Shown piece after piece: positions 37,967-50,170 of a DNA stretch of 64,000 nt (position 1 is its first letter; each line of letters begins with the position of its first letter). The position numbers and the translations under genes were made by a program. This DNA is from Odiellus spinosus. Lineage: Eukaryota; Arthropoda; Arachnida; Opiliones; Phalangiidae. The stretch is from assembly GCA_963920705.1 (NCBI GenBank), contig OY987227.1, positions 4,575,143 to 4,639,142 on the forward strand, written 5' to 3'. The notes under the pieces were generated by a model. The model was not told the origin of the DNA and made no database searches. It was given only the letters and a program-made list of their open reading frames with translations.

Positions 37967-38625
37967 GCAGTTTAAGGAGGTGAACCGTGTTGAGAAGCAC
38001 ACAACACACCAGCCCAAATCGTATGGTATCATCACTTGTCCGCTACTTTTCGCAGGTGAAACTGCGCTCGGAACGGGAGATAAAGGTACATAAAAACAGT
38101 GATAGCTCACACATGTGTCAGGGCTAAGGTAGCAGAAGACGGGATGCAAGCAAGCGACCAAAACCAGCACATCACTACCATACGGTCCCGTCAATCTTTC
38201 CGTGGCCCCAAGGAGCGACTCAACCGTGTAGGATAACGCAGAGGCTGGTACTGGAACAGTTCCCCAATAACGGAACGGCGCAGCCACGGCCTGCCACCCT
38301 TAGAGGAAACCGGTAGCAGGGTTCGTCGGGTGGATGCAGTCCTTTAGAGCACCAATCCGAAGAACCGCCACGCCTAGGACCTCTAGAGCCGGCCGGGCTG
38401 GGGCGAGACGGTGAGTCCGTTACGTAACGAGGAAAGCGAAGAAAATCACGTAGTCTTCTAGGGTACGGCACAAACAGTGACGGCAAAAGTAGGAACTAAC
38501 AAAAGCACGCGCACGTCTGGTATGGATAGAGAATGGGTAGATGGGCGCCCGTGGTTTTGTTAGTTCTGATACTTTCCAGCCCTTTCATATTTCCTCCCGA
38601 GGAGGTTTCTTATATACTCCTGATG
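37967..38625. other. GC-rich island of unknown origin
   Basis: Some 650 bp with base composition very unlike its surroundings (for example GAGCCGGCCGGGCTGGGGCG near 38390). On the minus strand a TATATAAG string (near 38610) lies upstream of overlapping open frames of 110 and 88 codons that I do not recognise. It could be a retroelement 5' region or solo LTR, or foreign DNA. It joins the truncated CAGAAG element at the left. Confidence 0.5.
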
Positions 38626-38767
38626 TTACGTAATCATTTTTAACTGCACGATTTAAAACTATAATTTTAAAATTAAATGAAACACTCCGTTCTTTGGAAT
38701 TGTAATAACTGTAAGTATTTTACAGTTTAATTAAAATCTCAATGGAAATTAATTAATATAACTAATA

Positions 38768-41700
38768 TTAAAAGTATAGTTTTGGCTTAACGCCTTCCCT
38801 TAGCAATTTCTCGAGCCGAATTATCGGCGATTCGAAGGCCAGTGAAGCGATGAAGGCCACACCGTACGACAGAATGGTGAACCCCAAATAATGAATGGCC
38901 TGAAAAATAGTAACAGACCATTTGTCTATTTCCAATATAAAACCATTTTATATTATCATGGCTTATTAAGCAATTAGAGTTTTAAAAACAAAGGCTCTTT
39001 AGAAGCGGAATGCTTTAACAACCAGCCAAAATACTCGCGATAAACCGAATCATTACCCGTCATATAATCAATAGAGGCTGTCACGAATTTTTCATGAACG
39101 ACAAGAGGAAATTAGGTAGACTTTTCGGAAAGATCGTTGAAAATATATTTAAATATATCACGGAAAATATTATCAGTTCACTAATAATAGATGTTTTATA
39201 ATCGCCATTTTCGAAATTTTTCAAATTAAATTAATTAAACTTCCCGCAATAACACGTCATCAATGAGGTTCGGTGGCTATTGTACAGCCTGCAATTGATT
39301 CTAGTGCGTTCTGGCACTTGTGACAAGGTTGCGAATACGGGCAGTCTGTTTCGTAAGAGTACTTAATCCAGAAAGTCAACTATCGTACGAAAATTATCGT
39401 TTATTACGTTCCAGAAATAAACTACGTCATGTATATTTTTGAAGTTCCTTTCTAACTTGTCAACCGACAGAGATATAAAATTTTGAATATGGCGTTTTAA
39501 CAGTATTTTAAAACTAAAAACAAACAAAATGGCGACAGCCTCACTGAAAATTTCTGTGGCTGGATGCTTTTTAATTAATGATTAACAGGCAGCAATATCC
39601 AAAAAACTTATCGAGCGGGAAAATTATATAAAATATATTTACTTTTAATACATTTTAAATGTGTTTTGTCAGAAGTCGATGAGCCCTCCTTTGAAGTTTA
39701 TTAATCTAATGTTCCATATAGCGCTCCTCTCTGATGGGGTAAATTTTCCTCTTTTACTAGCTTGGAGGGACCTACTTCATGTCCCGTTTCTACGGAAAAT
39801 TGAAAAATCTCTTTCTCTTTTCTGGGGGAGAGGCTTCAAAATATGTAGCAAGCGCGTGATTTATTCCCAGATCCTGTATTTGAGAAGGATCCCGAGCTCT
39901 AGCGTTCCCACGCGTACGTAACGAGCGGAATTTGCGTGACTCTTTGAGTATAAATATTGCGTATCCAACCGCCTCAGGTTTTTCCTTTTTTTGCAAACTT
40001 CTCTTAATCTTAGGAGCGCCCGCCTGGTGAGACCGTGAGAACCACCTGTAGTTTCTTACCCACCAAGAAAATAAGAAAGGAAGTCAATGTATTCAGTTTT
40101 CACGGAATCGAATGAAATAAACCCTGGCCAAGGAAATCCACCCACAAACATAGCTACTTTTGACGTGGCAGTTGAATCTTCACTCCCGCCTCGAAAATAT
40201 CTACCGTCAAGAGGCGAATAAGTCGGGTTTTTTTAAAATAACCCCTTCAGATAAGATCCGGGAAAAATAGACTTCAAAGGAGCGTAAATAGACTTCAAAG
40301 GAGGGTTAATCACCTTCTGGTTCTGTATAGTAGAAAATGCAACAAAGAAGTTAATCAAACTCGTATAAAGTGACTAAAGCATTGGGGAATTCATACTTAA
40401 ACAGAGATAAGCCAATAAAGATTTTTCGAGATTAACTTACGAGGTAAGTGTTGCTAACCATGACTGGAGAACGCAGGTTCTGATAGTAATAGGACATAAC
40501 GATGGGATGAAGCAAATAGGTGCAGTACGTCAAACGACTCAATGGGAAAAACAATTTCCATGATAGAAGCTTATCGACTGGATCTGAAAACAAAATTGGT
40601 TATGTCTTTAACTATTATTGAAATTGCAACAAATGAACGCGGTTCGGTGATCTTTTTTTTTTAAGGTTAACCTAGTAAAGAACTAGTGTAATACGCGATA
40701 TCTTAAAATTAGAATAATTAAGTACATGAGATTTAGTGCAAAAATATTTAAAATAGTTAAATAGCGAAAAAAGTACTTTCAGGTCAACCACCATTTTTAA
40801 TCCCGCTATGGAGGTAAGGAGAGGTGAGCCAATCGAATCTTTTCTTTTTACTCCAATATAATATATACAAGCGAAAAGTCCCCAAATGGTAGCGCCAGAT
40901 TTCACATCGATATGAATTCGAGCAAAAGTAGTCGGAGACTGTGGCGCCATCTAACGTAACACGTAATAACCTTTTCCAAAAGAAAAATTATGATTGATTG
41001 GTGACCCCTTTTCTACATGGAACAAGATGGTGGACGATTTAAATAAGTCGGTGGTAATTTTGGAGTAATTAGAGTAAATAATATTTGAGTGGAGGAAGGG
41101 ACTTTTTATTCCTGTTTTATCAACAAAATATGGTTTCCTTTAGTCTCCCTTCAAGCAAACTCGAACGGCAATCGTAAAACCACTTGAATGTTCAAAATCT
41201 AAGCCATATAAAGCCTTACTGGCAAAAAATAGATGGTGCAAGATTTAATATGTTGTGCCGGATTGAATTTGCCTGCCACTATTGAAGCCGATCGGGTTCC
41301 GAACAGTTAAGTTGTTTCGTGATTAACGTCAGAGTGCACGTAACTTGTTAGATAACGTGTAGAAGATAACACGAGACTCGTGTTTTATTTGTATTCTAAT
41401 TTGAAGGGAAAAATCGGCCATACGATGAAGAATATTAATTAATATAAATTTCAAAGTTATTTAATTTTCAAGATTTAAAAAAAAAAACAAAAAAAAACTG
41501 AAGTGCAGTTCGCGAAAAGACCCAAACGACGTCACAAAATTCTTCAGTTTTTCAAATCTTGAAAATTTAATTCTCTTGTTTTTTGACGAGGCTCGAAATT
41601 ACTCTAACTTGTTCGAATTTTTCGAAAGAGTAGAAGCGATTGAAACCAAACTTTCAATCGTATAAATCGTAACTAATTAGAAATTCTCGAATTATACTAA

Positions 41701-44700
41701 CTAGCGTGCCCAGTTAGACAGGCAAATATGACCCATGCCACGGCTACAGACCACGCCGATGATGAAAGAGCGTAGTAAAAGGCGCTTTTGGTTAGATTAA
41801 AGTTGGCCTTAAAATTCCCGTAGATATTAACCAGACCCAGGGTGATAGCGACACTCCAAAACACAATTTTCCAAAACTAAATAATTAAAAACGGTAATTT
41901 CAAATAAGTCAGTTTGAAAATTAAGTTTAAACGGTCACCACATTACTCGTGTAAGAAAATTCTTATTCCCTTTTATCTGCACGATTGTGTAGGCTAATAT
42001 ACATCCAATCAAGTGAGGTCCGATTCTCGTCCAAGGCTTATTGTAAATTTTGTCGAAGGTTTGGGCAGCGCTGGAAATTTATTAAAATAGGAATTATAAT
42101 AATCAATCACATTAATGTCGATGCTTTAACTTAAAAGTTCTCGTAATATCGCGTCGCAACCAGAGACCCTGAAGAAACGGAAGTCAAGTTCATTTATTAC
42201 TGAAAGTAATTTTTTTGCAATTCTAATGGTGATTCTTCTCGTGTCGAAGGAAAAATTCCAAACAAAGTTTCGCGTAGCTTTAAAGCGTAAAGCTTAAGGC
42301 TGTAGTCAATGGGTAAGTTGGGTAACTCACCAAAGAGGGTCATTTGCCGTACTTATTATCAAGGACATTGCGAACCCCAAATACTATCAGTTCGCGGTTT
42401 TCACTTAAATTTGAATTGAAATCTTCTTAAGTTCATAATTTAATTATAACTCGAGCGATTAGCGAATCTTGATTAAAATAACTAATCGCTATTTTCTCAC
42501 GTTCTAATATCGCTAGATTCTTCACCTTTACCTCTGATGAGCATTTGTCAATTTTAAGTTTAATTTTTTCTAGTTGCGATAAGAAATGTATAATATAACG
42601 CTGTTTTAGGCGTAAACTCGAAGATCACGTCACGGTAAAGCATACTATCCGAGAACTGTCACCGCGAGAGGCGGGATATTGGGGAAAGAGAAGACTGGGA
42701 AATAAATCATTCCCAAACCAAGAAAGACTGAGACCCCTATTTTTAAATTCGGTGCCATCTCGTGTTTTTTCGTTGTTTTACTAAATAACCCTTTATTACC
42801 GCCTTTAGTGACTGCGCCTTAAGAAATGTAAAATTATCACTTACGTTTGAGCTTCGATATCAAACTGAGCCGAAATTTTCTCCACTAGAACGATTATTAT
42901 AGTGATGATCCAAGATGTTAACAGTAGGGTCAATGCGATACCCAAACCCACGTAACGCCATTTGCGAATTGGGCTTAGAATAAAAATATATTAAATTAAT
43001 TATAAATTATCGCTTAATGGACAGTTTACCTTTTCATTAATACTAGAAACAATGGACTGATTATGAAAAATTGCATGTCATTGGCCAAATACCAGGTCCA
43101 ACTAGCGCACTGAGAAGCAATATGGTTATTATTTAAATCTACCAGACAAAAGAAAACACATGGTTTATAATTACATCTTCGGTGTTTATAAACATGTTAT
43201 TGATGTAAAATAGATTTTTCCACCAATATTTGCTACAAATGTTGCTTTCCTGGTCTTGATACGGCCAGTAGGGACCGTTACCCGTGAAATTGTAAAAAGA
43301 AGCCAAGGCAAAGATGACCATCATGTAAAGTGGTGTTAATCTAAAATAGTTAAATTTTGTTCAAGAATATTGTTATTACACTAATAAGTAGGTTTTTTGT
43401 ACCTAATGTATCTATGCGCGTAAAACACACCAAGTTTCTTCAAAGTAAACGTATTTTTATCTTTCAAAAATAGATATGTCAGAAGAAAACCACTGAATGA
43501 TTAAAGAAAGAATATTATTAGATAATTATAACTCTTATTATTGCATTAAAGTGAGGCTGTTCCCCATTCTTTTAGAATGTATTAATTTTTTTGTTTTATC
43601 ATTATATTAAAACCCCACATATAAAATTGCATACCTCCGTCGGTTGACGCGTTCTTAAAATTCTTCAAAATGAAAATGTCAAAAAGTATCTTTCATTTTT
43701 TTCCGATGCGTGACGTAGTTTATTTATGGAACGTAATTAACTATAATTTTCGTACGAAATTAAGAGAGTTCAGTTTTTGGATTAAGCATAAAAATTTTAC
43801 GAAAACGACCTTATCTTTGGTGTCAGAACGCGCAAGAATCAACTTCAAGGCGGATGCCCACAGACGTCGCTCGAAATTTCACTTTCGCGCGAAACGCTCA
43901 TAGAAAATTCTATGCGAAAACCATACACAGAATTTTTTTGCCGTGACAGTTGCGTAAGAAACGATATTGTAGCAGACGAAAATGAGCGCATCAAAACCGC
44001 AGTTACTGCTTTTTTTTAAAGAGAAAATCGCTATTTCGCCTCTAATTTCAAATAAAAAGAAAAATAAACGGTCCATACGGGTGAGCGAATTATTCCGCGA
44101 GAGACCGAAGAGATATTTTCACAATTTGTTAGTGGATTTGAAAATTTACAATTAAAGGGGTAGGTTGTGCCAAGGCTAAAATCTAACTCAGATTTCTATG
44201 ATTAATAATAAGAATATTTCAATTAAATTTAATTAGTAAAGTTAAAAATAAAATGTTCAAATTGTTTCTAGAACTTTATCTCTGCATGGTTTATCTGCAT
44301 CCATTGATAAAGCGATGAAACGGCATTAATTTTGAAGCGCTTCTCTAATCTGGTGATTCGGGTGTTTAAAATTTTAAATGCGTTCTTGTTTTTTAACTTC
44401 CTAGATTAATTTGACGTCATAATCCATTTTAATACACCTTATCGAGTCTCTTCAAGCTTAGGTACTAAATCTTATGACAGACAATAACCGTTTTGTTGCG
44501 TAAAATTTCACGCGGGAACTCACAAAAATAGAAATCTCGTCAAATTTCGCAAGTCGTCGCACCAACGCTTATAATTTTTCGCGTGACGTCGCTGCCTTGA
44601 TCCGCGAAATTTTCGAGCGAAATACAGTTTCGACGACTGTGGGCATCCGCCTAAAGGCAGATGTACTGTGTACTATACACAGACCTATTTTCACGCGTTT

Positions 44701-47700
44701 TGAAAATCCCGAATATAAAATATGTATTTTTACTCTCGCTGTAATATTTCATATGACATATATGTATATATATTTTGAATAATTTTTTGACGATCTTTCC
44801 GATAATATGCTATTCAATTTCCATTTGAAGTTGAATAAAAATCCGTGACAGCTCGCTTTAATTTTTAAATAATTAAGATTACCTTAGTAAGAAAAAAGTG
44901 TCGACCGAATATTTTCCATTAACAATACCCATAAAATGCCAATTATTATACTGGTCCAGAATATCGAGCAAATTACCTGTAGTTAAAAGGTTGAGTTATT
45001 TAGGTCCGCAAATACTCGTATTTGAATTGAACTTACCAGTTTGCGCCATGCCAAACACGTAAGTATGTCCTAAAATAATCCAAGACATACTGATGAATCG
45101 AATTCCGTGAACGCAATTCAATTGGCCGGGTTTAACAGACGTGTCCAATAATGATTGGCCATTTTTTAAGATTGAGAAACACAGAAGGCATTCTACAACT
45201 TATTTATAACGTATGAAAATTATTTTCGTCTGAAGCCTATTAAAACCCTCCTTTGAAGTCTATTAATCAAATGTTCCATATAGCGCGCCTCTATGGGGTA
45301 AATTTTCCTCTTTTACTAGCTATTACTACTTACTAGCTACCTACTACATACATCGTTCTACGGAAAATTGGAAATTCTCTATCAAAACATGTAGGATAGG
45401 ACGCGCATGTAAGAGAGATTCCTAACTCTAGTGTTCCCACGCGTACAATACAAGCGGAATTGGCGTCTCTTTGAGTATAATCATAGCATATCAAACCGCC
45501 TCAGCTTTTTTCTTTAATGCAAATTTTTTTGAGCTTAGTAACGCGCAGCTGGTGAAACCGTGAGAGCCACATACCTGTCGTTTTTTTACCCACCAAGTCA
45601 TTGTATTCACTTTTCACCGAATCAAATGAATAAAACCTGGCCAAGGAACTTTACCCACAAAAGGTTTTCACTATAGGGATATTTTTGGCGTGACAGTCGA
45701 ACTTCTGCCCGAAAATATCTATCTGCCCGAAAATATCTATCGAACGTTAGGAGGCATGGATAAACAAAACCCATGAGAAATAAGACTTCAAAGACAGGGT
45801 TCGTACGCTTCTGATTTCAAGTCAAACTTTTTTTTTTTTTTACTTACTCCAAATGCTTTTGGTAACAATTACCGCGTGTTGCGTATCGTTGATTGGTTTC
45901 CCATTATTCGCCAGAGAAGTCTCTCCATTGCATAACTCTTCACCCCTTGTTTCAGACTCGGTACTCGGCTTTGATTCTGGATAGTATCTTACATATGCAT
46001 CATATCCTGTTCCGGCTAAGACAAAAGCCGCTACGATAGAGACCAAAACACTGCATAAAATCAACGCGATTACTTTTGATAATTGAGGAAGGGCTCTTGA
46101 TTCGAAAACGTACACAAATACTACGGAAGCGGTATTCAATGGAGTACTTTCGGGCAAGCAATTGACTCGCGCATCTGGAAACTGTTTGACCAAGTCTTTC
46201 ACAAATGGGATTTTATCCGCGTACTTATTGGCCATAATTGAATCTTCAATAAGATTTACAAGTTATAAATGATATTCGGATTCCAGTCACGTGACTTACT
46301 CAAGTAACTCATCGTGTTTAAGTCATTAAAATCTGGCGAATCACAACTGTTGGGGATGCAAATACCAATCGAAAGTCCAGTAATACTCTTACATAAATTA
46401 ATTTAATTACAACAATTTTTATAGTCGAGAAATTCTTAACGTTAATCCCGAGACGAAATGATGACAACTGTTTCGGGGTGGTCTTGAAGCAATAAAATCT
46501 TGAGTAGCCGTCCCATTACAGAGGCTGTTAAAGGGCCTTGGGACGGTTATCCAAGAGGTTGGTGGTTCGAACTACGCCGAGGCACTAGCCTACCTTTCGT
46601 CTCGGGGTGGCAGGGTCTTTAGAGTTCAGAATCGGATAAAGAATAACTTGGGATATCCATTTTTCTAGGATTTTTTCAGATATTTTAATCTCGGGTAAAT
46701 TGTTTGTTAATTTAAAGACACAAATTATATAAACGGGCATATGAAATGGATGCGAATTATATGGTGATAAAATTTAAAGCTTGATTAAAGAACTTGCAGC
46801 TAAAAATATAAATTGAAAAGCTGTACTATTTTTAATGAACGATAAACAAATTAGTAGTTTATTAAAACGAAGATAACAAGTATGACGTTTCTCGAAATTC
46901 GTGTAGAATGAAATCTAATAACTATATTTTAATCTAAATCGAAATTACTATATTCTAGCTTCGAGATCTGCATTTGGGTTAAAATCCGCGAAGAAACTCG
47001 AGTTTCAAATTTTCTTATCCGATTGAATATGTCGTTTTAAGTAATTTCGTTTAGCACCGAGTACGAATCAAAAGTTTGAGTTACATTCGGATACGTTAAC
47101 TTGAATAAGAACGGATAACATTTGACATTCAACATGATCTTATTCAATTAACAAAAGTTATACGAATTCTGAGCTCTAGGAAGCCCGGATTACTATGAAA
47201 AACGTAATTTCGATATTAAAATAATAATATTCGAGAAATATATATAAATTGATTAGAAATAATATTTGAAGAAGCTTACACGCGTTGGTCAGATGACACA
47301 ATACCCGCTCTTCATTCAACACTCTTCAAACTCTAATTTCTTTAAACCAGTCAGACTTACCGGAACTCCGATATTATTTTTAATATTTATTTTCAATAGA
47401 CAATATCTTCCTTCGAATCCCGATGGAAAAATATTCGTCTCGGGTGCCTCGAAACTTCTACATTGGTCGTAATTACCAGGCCAGAAGAAATTACCCCTCC
47501 GAATACCGCTCGGTGGTTTACCGTAAGAGTCGATAACTAGGTATCAAAACCGACTCTAATTACTAATGAGTGAAAACCCAAACAAGGTTGTATTGCACTT
47601 ACGTGGTAATGCCCATTTTTCACTTACGGATAACGCTAAGTTAGCTATATCATTTTTACATCGCGTGTTATTGGTCGAACTGCTAATAATAACGTTCGGG

Positions 47701-47927
47701 TCAGTATGGTATTCCGTAGATTTGGAAAACGGAATAATAATCCGCAATTCGGGAACCAGCCGAAATATGTTTTTCATGTCATTTTGTTGCTTTGTCCATA
47801 ATGTTTCATCCGTCACATGAACTTGGTTCCATGGTTTTGTTATTAGGTTATTTTTAGTTTCAGTCGAGCTGAAGAGGTTTAGTAAGCAAAAGATCATTAA
47901 GATTTTTAAATTAACAGCCGTTTTCAT
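38768..47927 (-). CDS. NRF-6-like membrane acyltransferase, gene B
   Basis: Paralog of gene A, same strand. Hand-assembled exons: 47603-47927, 47361-47536, 46300-46387, 46114-46243, 45848-46050, 45037-45192, 44883-44976, 43403-43492, 43175-43340, 43030-43109, 42845-42973, 41947-42070, 41702-41876, 40441-40583, 38768-38899; 2211 nt (736 aa), phases consistent. A clear signal peptide (LKILMIFCLLNLF) starts the protein. The NRF domain has GKPPSGI, GNYDQC and ICIPNSC. The acyltransferase domain has R339, H350 (GHTY) and SRLTYCTYLLHP ending near 672. Ten or more hydrophobic segments suggest a multi-pass protein. It ends four residues beyond gene A (KLYF). The exon pair 44883-44976 and 43403-43492 corresponds to one exon in A. 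The 63-nt intron 46051-46113 is in frame and open, so a 757-aa form is possible. Function beyond the family (membrane acyl transfer or lipid handling) is unknown. Confidence 0.9.
39069..39546. mobile_element. GGCTGTCAC-ended element in gene B intron
   Basis: Left end AGAGGCTGTCACGAATTTTTC; right end GGCGACAGCCTCACTG. Lies in the last intron of gene B. The left part resembles 4021 and 61718 (AAGATCGTT motif). Confidence 0.6.
39670..40319. mobile_element. CAGAAG element, full copy
   Basis: 650 bp, ends CAGAAGTCGATG and CACCTTCTG, flanked by GTTTTGT and GTTCTGT (7 bp, one mismatch). In the last intron of gene B. It contains an internal GGTGAGACCGTGAGA(A/G)CCAC block shared with 45550 and 62755. 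Confidence 0.8.
41465..41577. repeat. Small inverted-repeat segment in gene B intron
   Basis: AATTTTCAAGATTT and AAATCTTGAAAATTTAATT enclose a poly(A)-rich core with CTGAAG/CTTCAG. Probably a short MITE-like hairpin in the 40584-41701 intron. Confidence 0.45.
43545..44862. mobile_element. GGCTGTCAC-ended element, 1.3 kb, in the extra intron of gene B
   Basis: Ends ATTAAAGTGAGGCTGT and ACAGCTCGCTTTAAT. Both end regions match shorter copies (63015-63392; 4021-4224). The longest member here; the interior has no transposase I can identify, only an unremarkable 77-codon frame at 43670. Confidence 0.7.
45230..45813. mobile_element. CAGAAG element in gene B intron 5
   Basis: Starts CTGAAGCCTATTAAAACCC and ends GTACGCTTCTG. 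It explains the 655-nt size of this intron against 58 nt in gene A. Part of the interior is rearranged (TACTAGCTA repeats near 45320). Confidence 0.7.
46447..46606. mobile_element. 160-bp inverted-repeat element with tRNA-like B box
   Basis: Ends CCCGAGACGAA and TTCGTCTCGGG. Near the right end GGTGGTTCGAACTACGCC resembles a Pol III B box, as in tRNA-derived SINEs. In intron 2 of gene B. Confidence 0.5.
46628..47176. mobile_element. GAGCTC-ended element in gene B intron 2
   Basis: Starts AATCGGATAAAGAATAACTT and ends GAATTCTGAGCTC. A ~60-bp extra segment lies near 46795-46855. Together with the 160-bp element it explains the 973-nt intron (61 nt in gene A). Confidence 0.7.
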
Positions 47928-48082
47928 TTTGGATAAATTTGCTGAAAAACTCCGAACTAAAATGAAACCCCGATCGTTGCTAAAACGAAGATAATAGATT
48001 ACGTTTTTCCTTCAGTCGAATCTCACGAGGAAAAAAATGTAATCACGTAATAATAATAATGTACCTTAAAGGGCTACGGATA

Positions 48083-48412
48083 GAGCTCGTAATTCATATA
48101 ACTTTTGATAATTGAATAAGACCATCGTGAATGTCAATCAGATTTCTTATTCGAGTTAACGTATCCGAGTGTAAGGCAAACTTTTTATTCGTACTCATTG
48201 TTATAGGAAATTGATACGTTATACGAGTTATTCATTCGCCGATAAGAAAACTGGAAACTCGAGTTTCTTCGCGGATTTAAACCCGAATTGAGATCTTGAT
48301 GCTAGAATGTACTAATTTTGTCGGTTCCTTTCAATTCAAAAATTATTATATTTCATTCTACTCCTATTTTGAGAAACGTCATATTTTTTTATCTTCGTAT
48401 TAACCGTCAAGA
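48083..48412. mobile_element. GAGCTC-ended element, inverted and truncated
   Basis: Begins GAGCTCGTAATTCAT about 155 bp upstream of the gene B start codon and breaks off near 48412. From 48413 to 49250 I see no gene or clear repeat. Confidence 0.7.
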
Positions 48413-49254
48413 GAAAAAAAATGATTGTTTTTATAATAAAATAGCGATTTTTGTCGTCGCAACCATTAATTAATATTAAATACTTATATATTCCGAATTA
48501 GGTTTTAAAATCATTTAGTTTCGCTGTCTCTAACGCTTTAAAGCTTTATCAGCATCGATATATTCCTATTATGCTTGAGGTCATACTCTTTTCAATCAAA
48601 CACCCAGTTTTTGCCATCTCGAATCAACATCAATGAATTAAAGCATCACGTTTTGTGATATGATAATCGAAGTTTATTGAATATTTGATTGCGCGTATAA
48701 GATAGCATTGTTTAAAGCGGAGGTAGCATTCAAACTGATTTATTCGTCACTGACAATAATTTACAAAAATATTCAATTATTACCTAAAAATATTAATATT
48801 CATTTTAATTAACTTCCCATTCTTGTATAGTATTTTATTTCTAGTGTGTATAATTTTAGGTGTCCTGGCAACCAGCCATAATTAATAGGTTACGCGTATG
48901 AAGTTGCCTACAACTTTGGTTGCGATATAAATATAATTAAAATATTACTATATGGAAATTTTAGTTCACGTTTTTCGTATTTAAATTATTTTTTAAAGTT
49001 TAGTTAAGTTCGATTTACGGTAAAATATGTATTAGGCCCGTTAGTCGGATGAACTCAACGGTACAAATTTCCCAATTTTGTTGACGGTGTCGCTCTCGCC
49101 ATCTGGATAGGGACGTTTTTAAGAAACTCAATTGCGATACCGCGCTTTTGAAGGCTAAAATTAAAAACAGGCCAGCTGGCCTGTTTTATTTATAGGTGTC
49201 TCAAAATTTTATTAGAAAAGTCTATGGAGATTAGTCTTATGAGGTGGAATCTTT

Positions 49255-49567
49255 TTTGTCAATGATAACTGAGGTTTTCTCCTTCTTCTTCTTCTTCTTC
49301 GTCCGACCGCGAGTCCGTTTCATTGAGAGTTTGCATTCGAGAGAGAAAAATGTGTTAGGCTCGTGGGGGTACTCTATATTTTTCTATACGTTTCGGATGA
49401 ATACTAAGACTGAGATAACAAAAGCTGTAGATAAGGTTGAAACACCGTGAAAGACGGCGTTTCATTGGGAGTTTGCATTAGAAAGAGAGAAATGTGTTAG
49501 ATTTACAAGGGTGTTCTATTATATTTTTATTATACTTTTATTATGTTGAATACTAAGACTGAATAAC
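49255..49567. repeat. TTC run and a ~140-bp tandem pair
   Basis: A CTT/TTC microsatellite (49278-49300) precedes two diverged copies of a segment with GAGAGTTTGCATT..GAGAGA, AATGTGTTAG and GAATACTAAGACTGA (about 49318 and 49463). Confidence 0.7.
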
Positions 49568-49994
49568 AGTAGCTTTGATTACGTTGGATAGGAAGACGGA
49601 TAAAAAGATAACGTTGGTGTATGAAGTTGAATAAAAAACTCGTGTCTAATTAAATATAAATAATAAAGCAGAACGCGAGAGATACAAACGATATATGTTT
49701 TGGTTTAAAAGATATAGGACGATGCCTAGAATTCTACGTATTGAGTCTAATGCAAAACAGTGTTTTTAACGTTTATAGTGCGTATTGAATTTTTTTTTAT
49801 CAATGATTATAAGCCGCAGGGTACATAAACTTGGGTATTATACATTAGCCCAAATGGTATATAACGGTGAGATTTTGAAATGTCTTAGAAAATGGACTCT
49901 GAGACTGACGTACAATAAATTGATTTAGTTATAAAAGTTGGCGGGAAATTTAAATGATGCTGCAGAATTTAAAGGAGTCTAGAAAGGATACGGA

Positions 49995-50170
49995 TATAAG
50001 AACAAAATAGGACACATGCGCGATAGGACACAATAACGATGGGATATAATCTCGATGGGACGCAATCTCGACAGAACATAAGGTCGATGCGACACAATCT
50101 TGATAGACCGTAATCTTCATGTACATAATCTCAAGTGGAATCTTTATCGATAGTTCACAACCTCGAAAGG
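49995..50170. repeat. Word-repeat stretch (GGACACAATCTCGATG type)
   Basis: Ten or so ~18-bp degenerate words such as GGACACAATAACGATGG, GGGACGCAATCTCGACAG and TAATCTTCATG. Same style as 9436-9781 and 60251-61016. A ~105-bp tandem pair ending GGTAAGGTTACGTTAG follows (50200-50312). From 50313 to 51520 there is no gene I can support. Confidence 0.55.
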
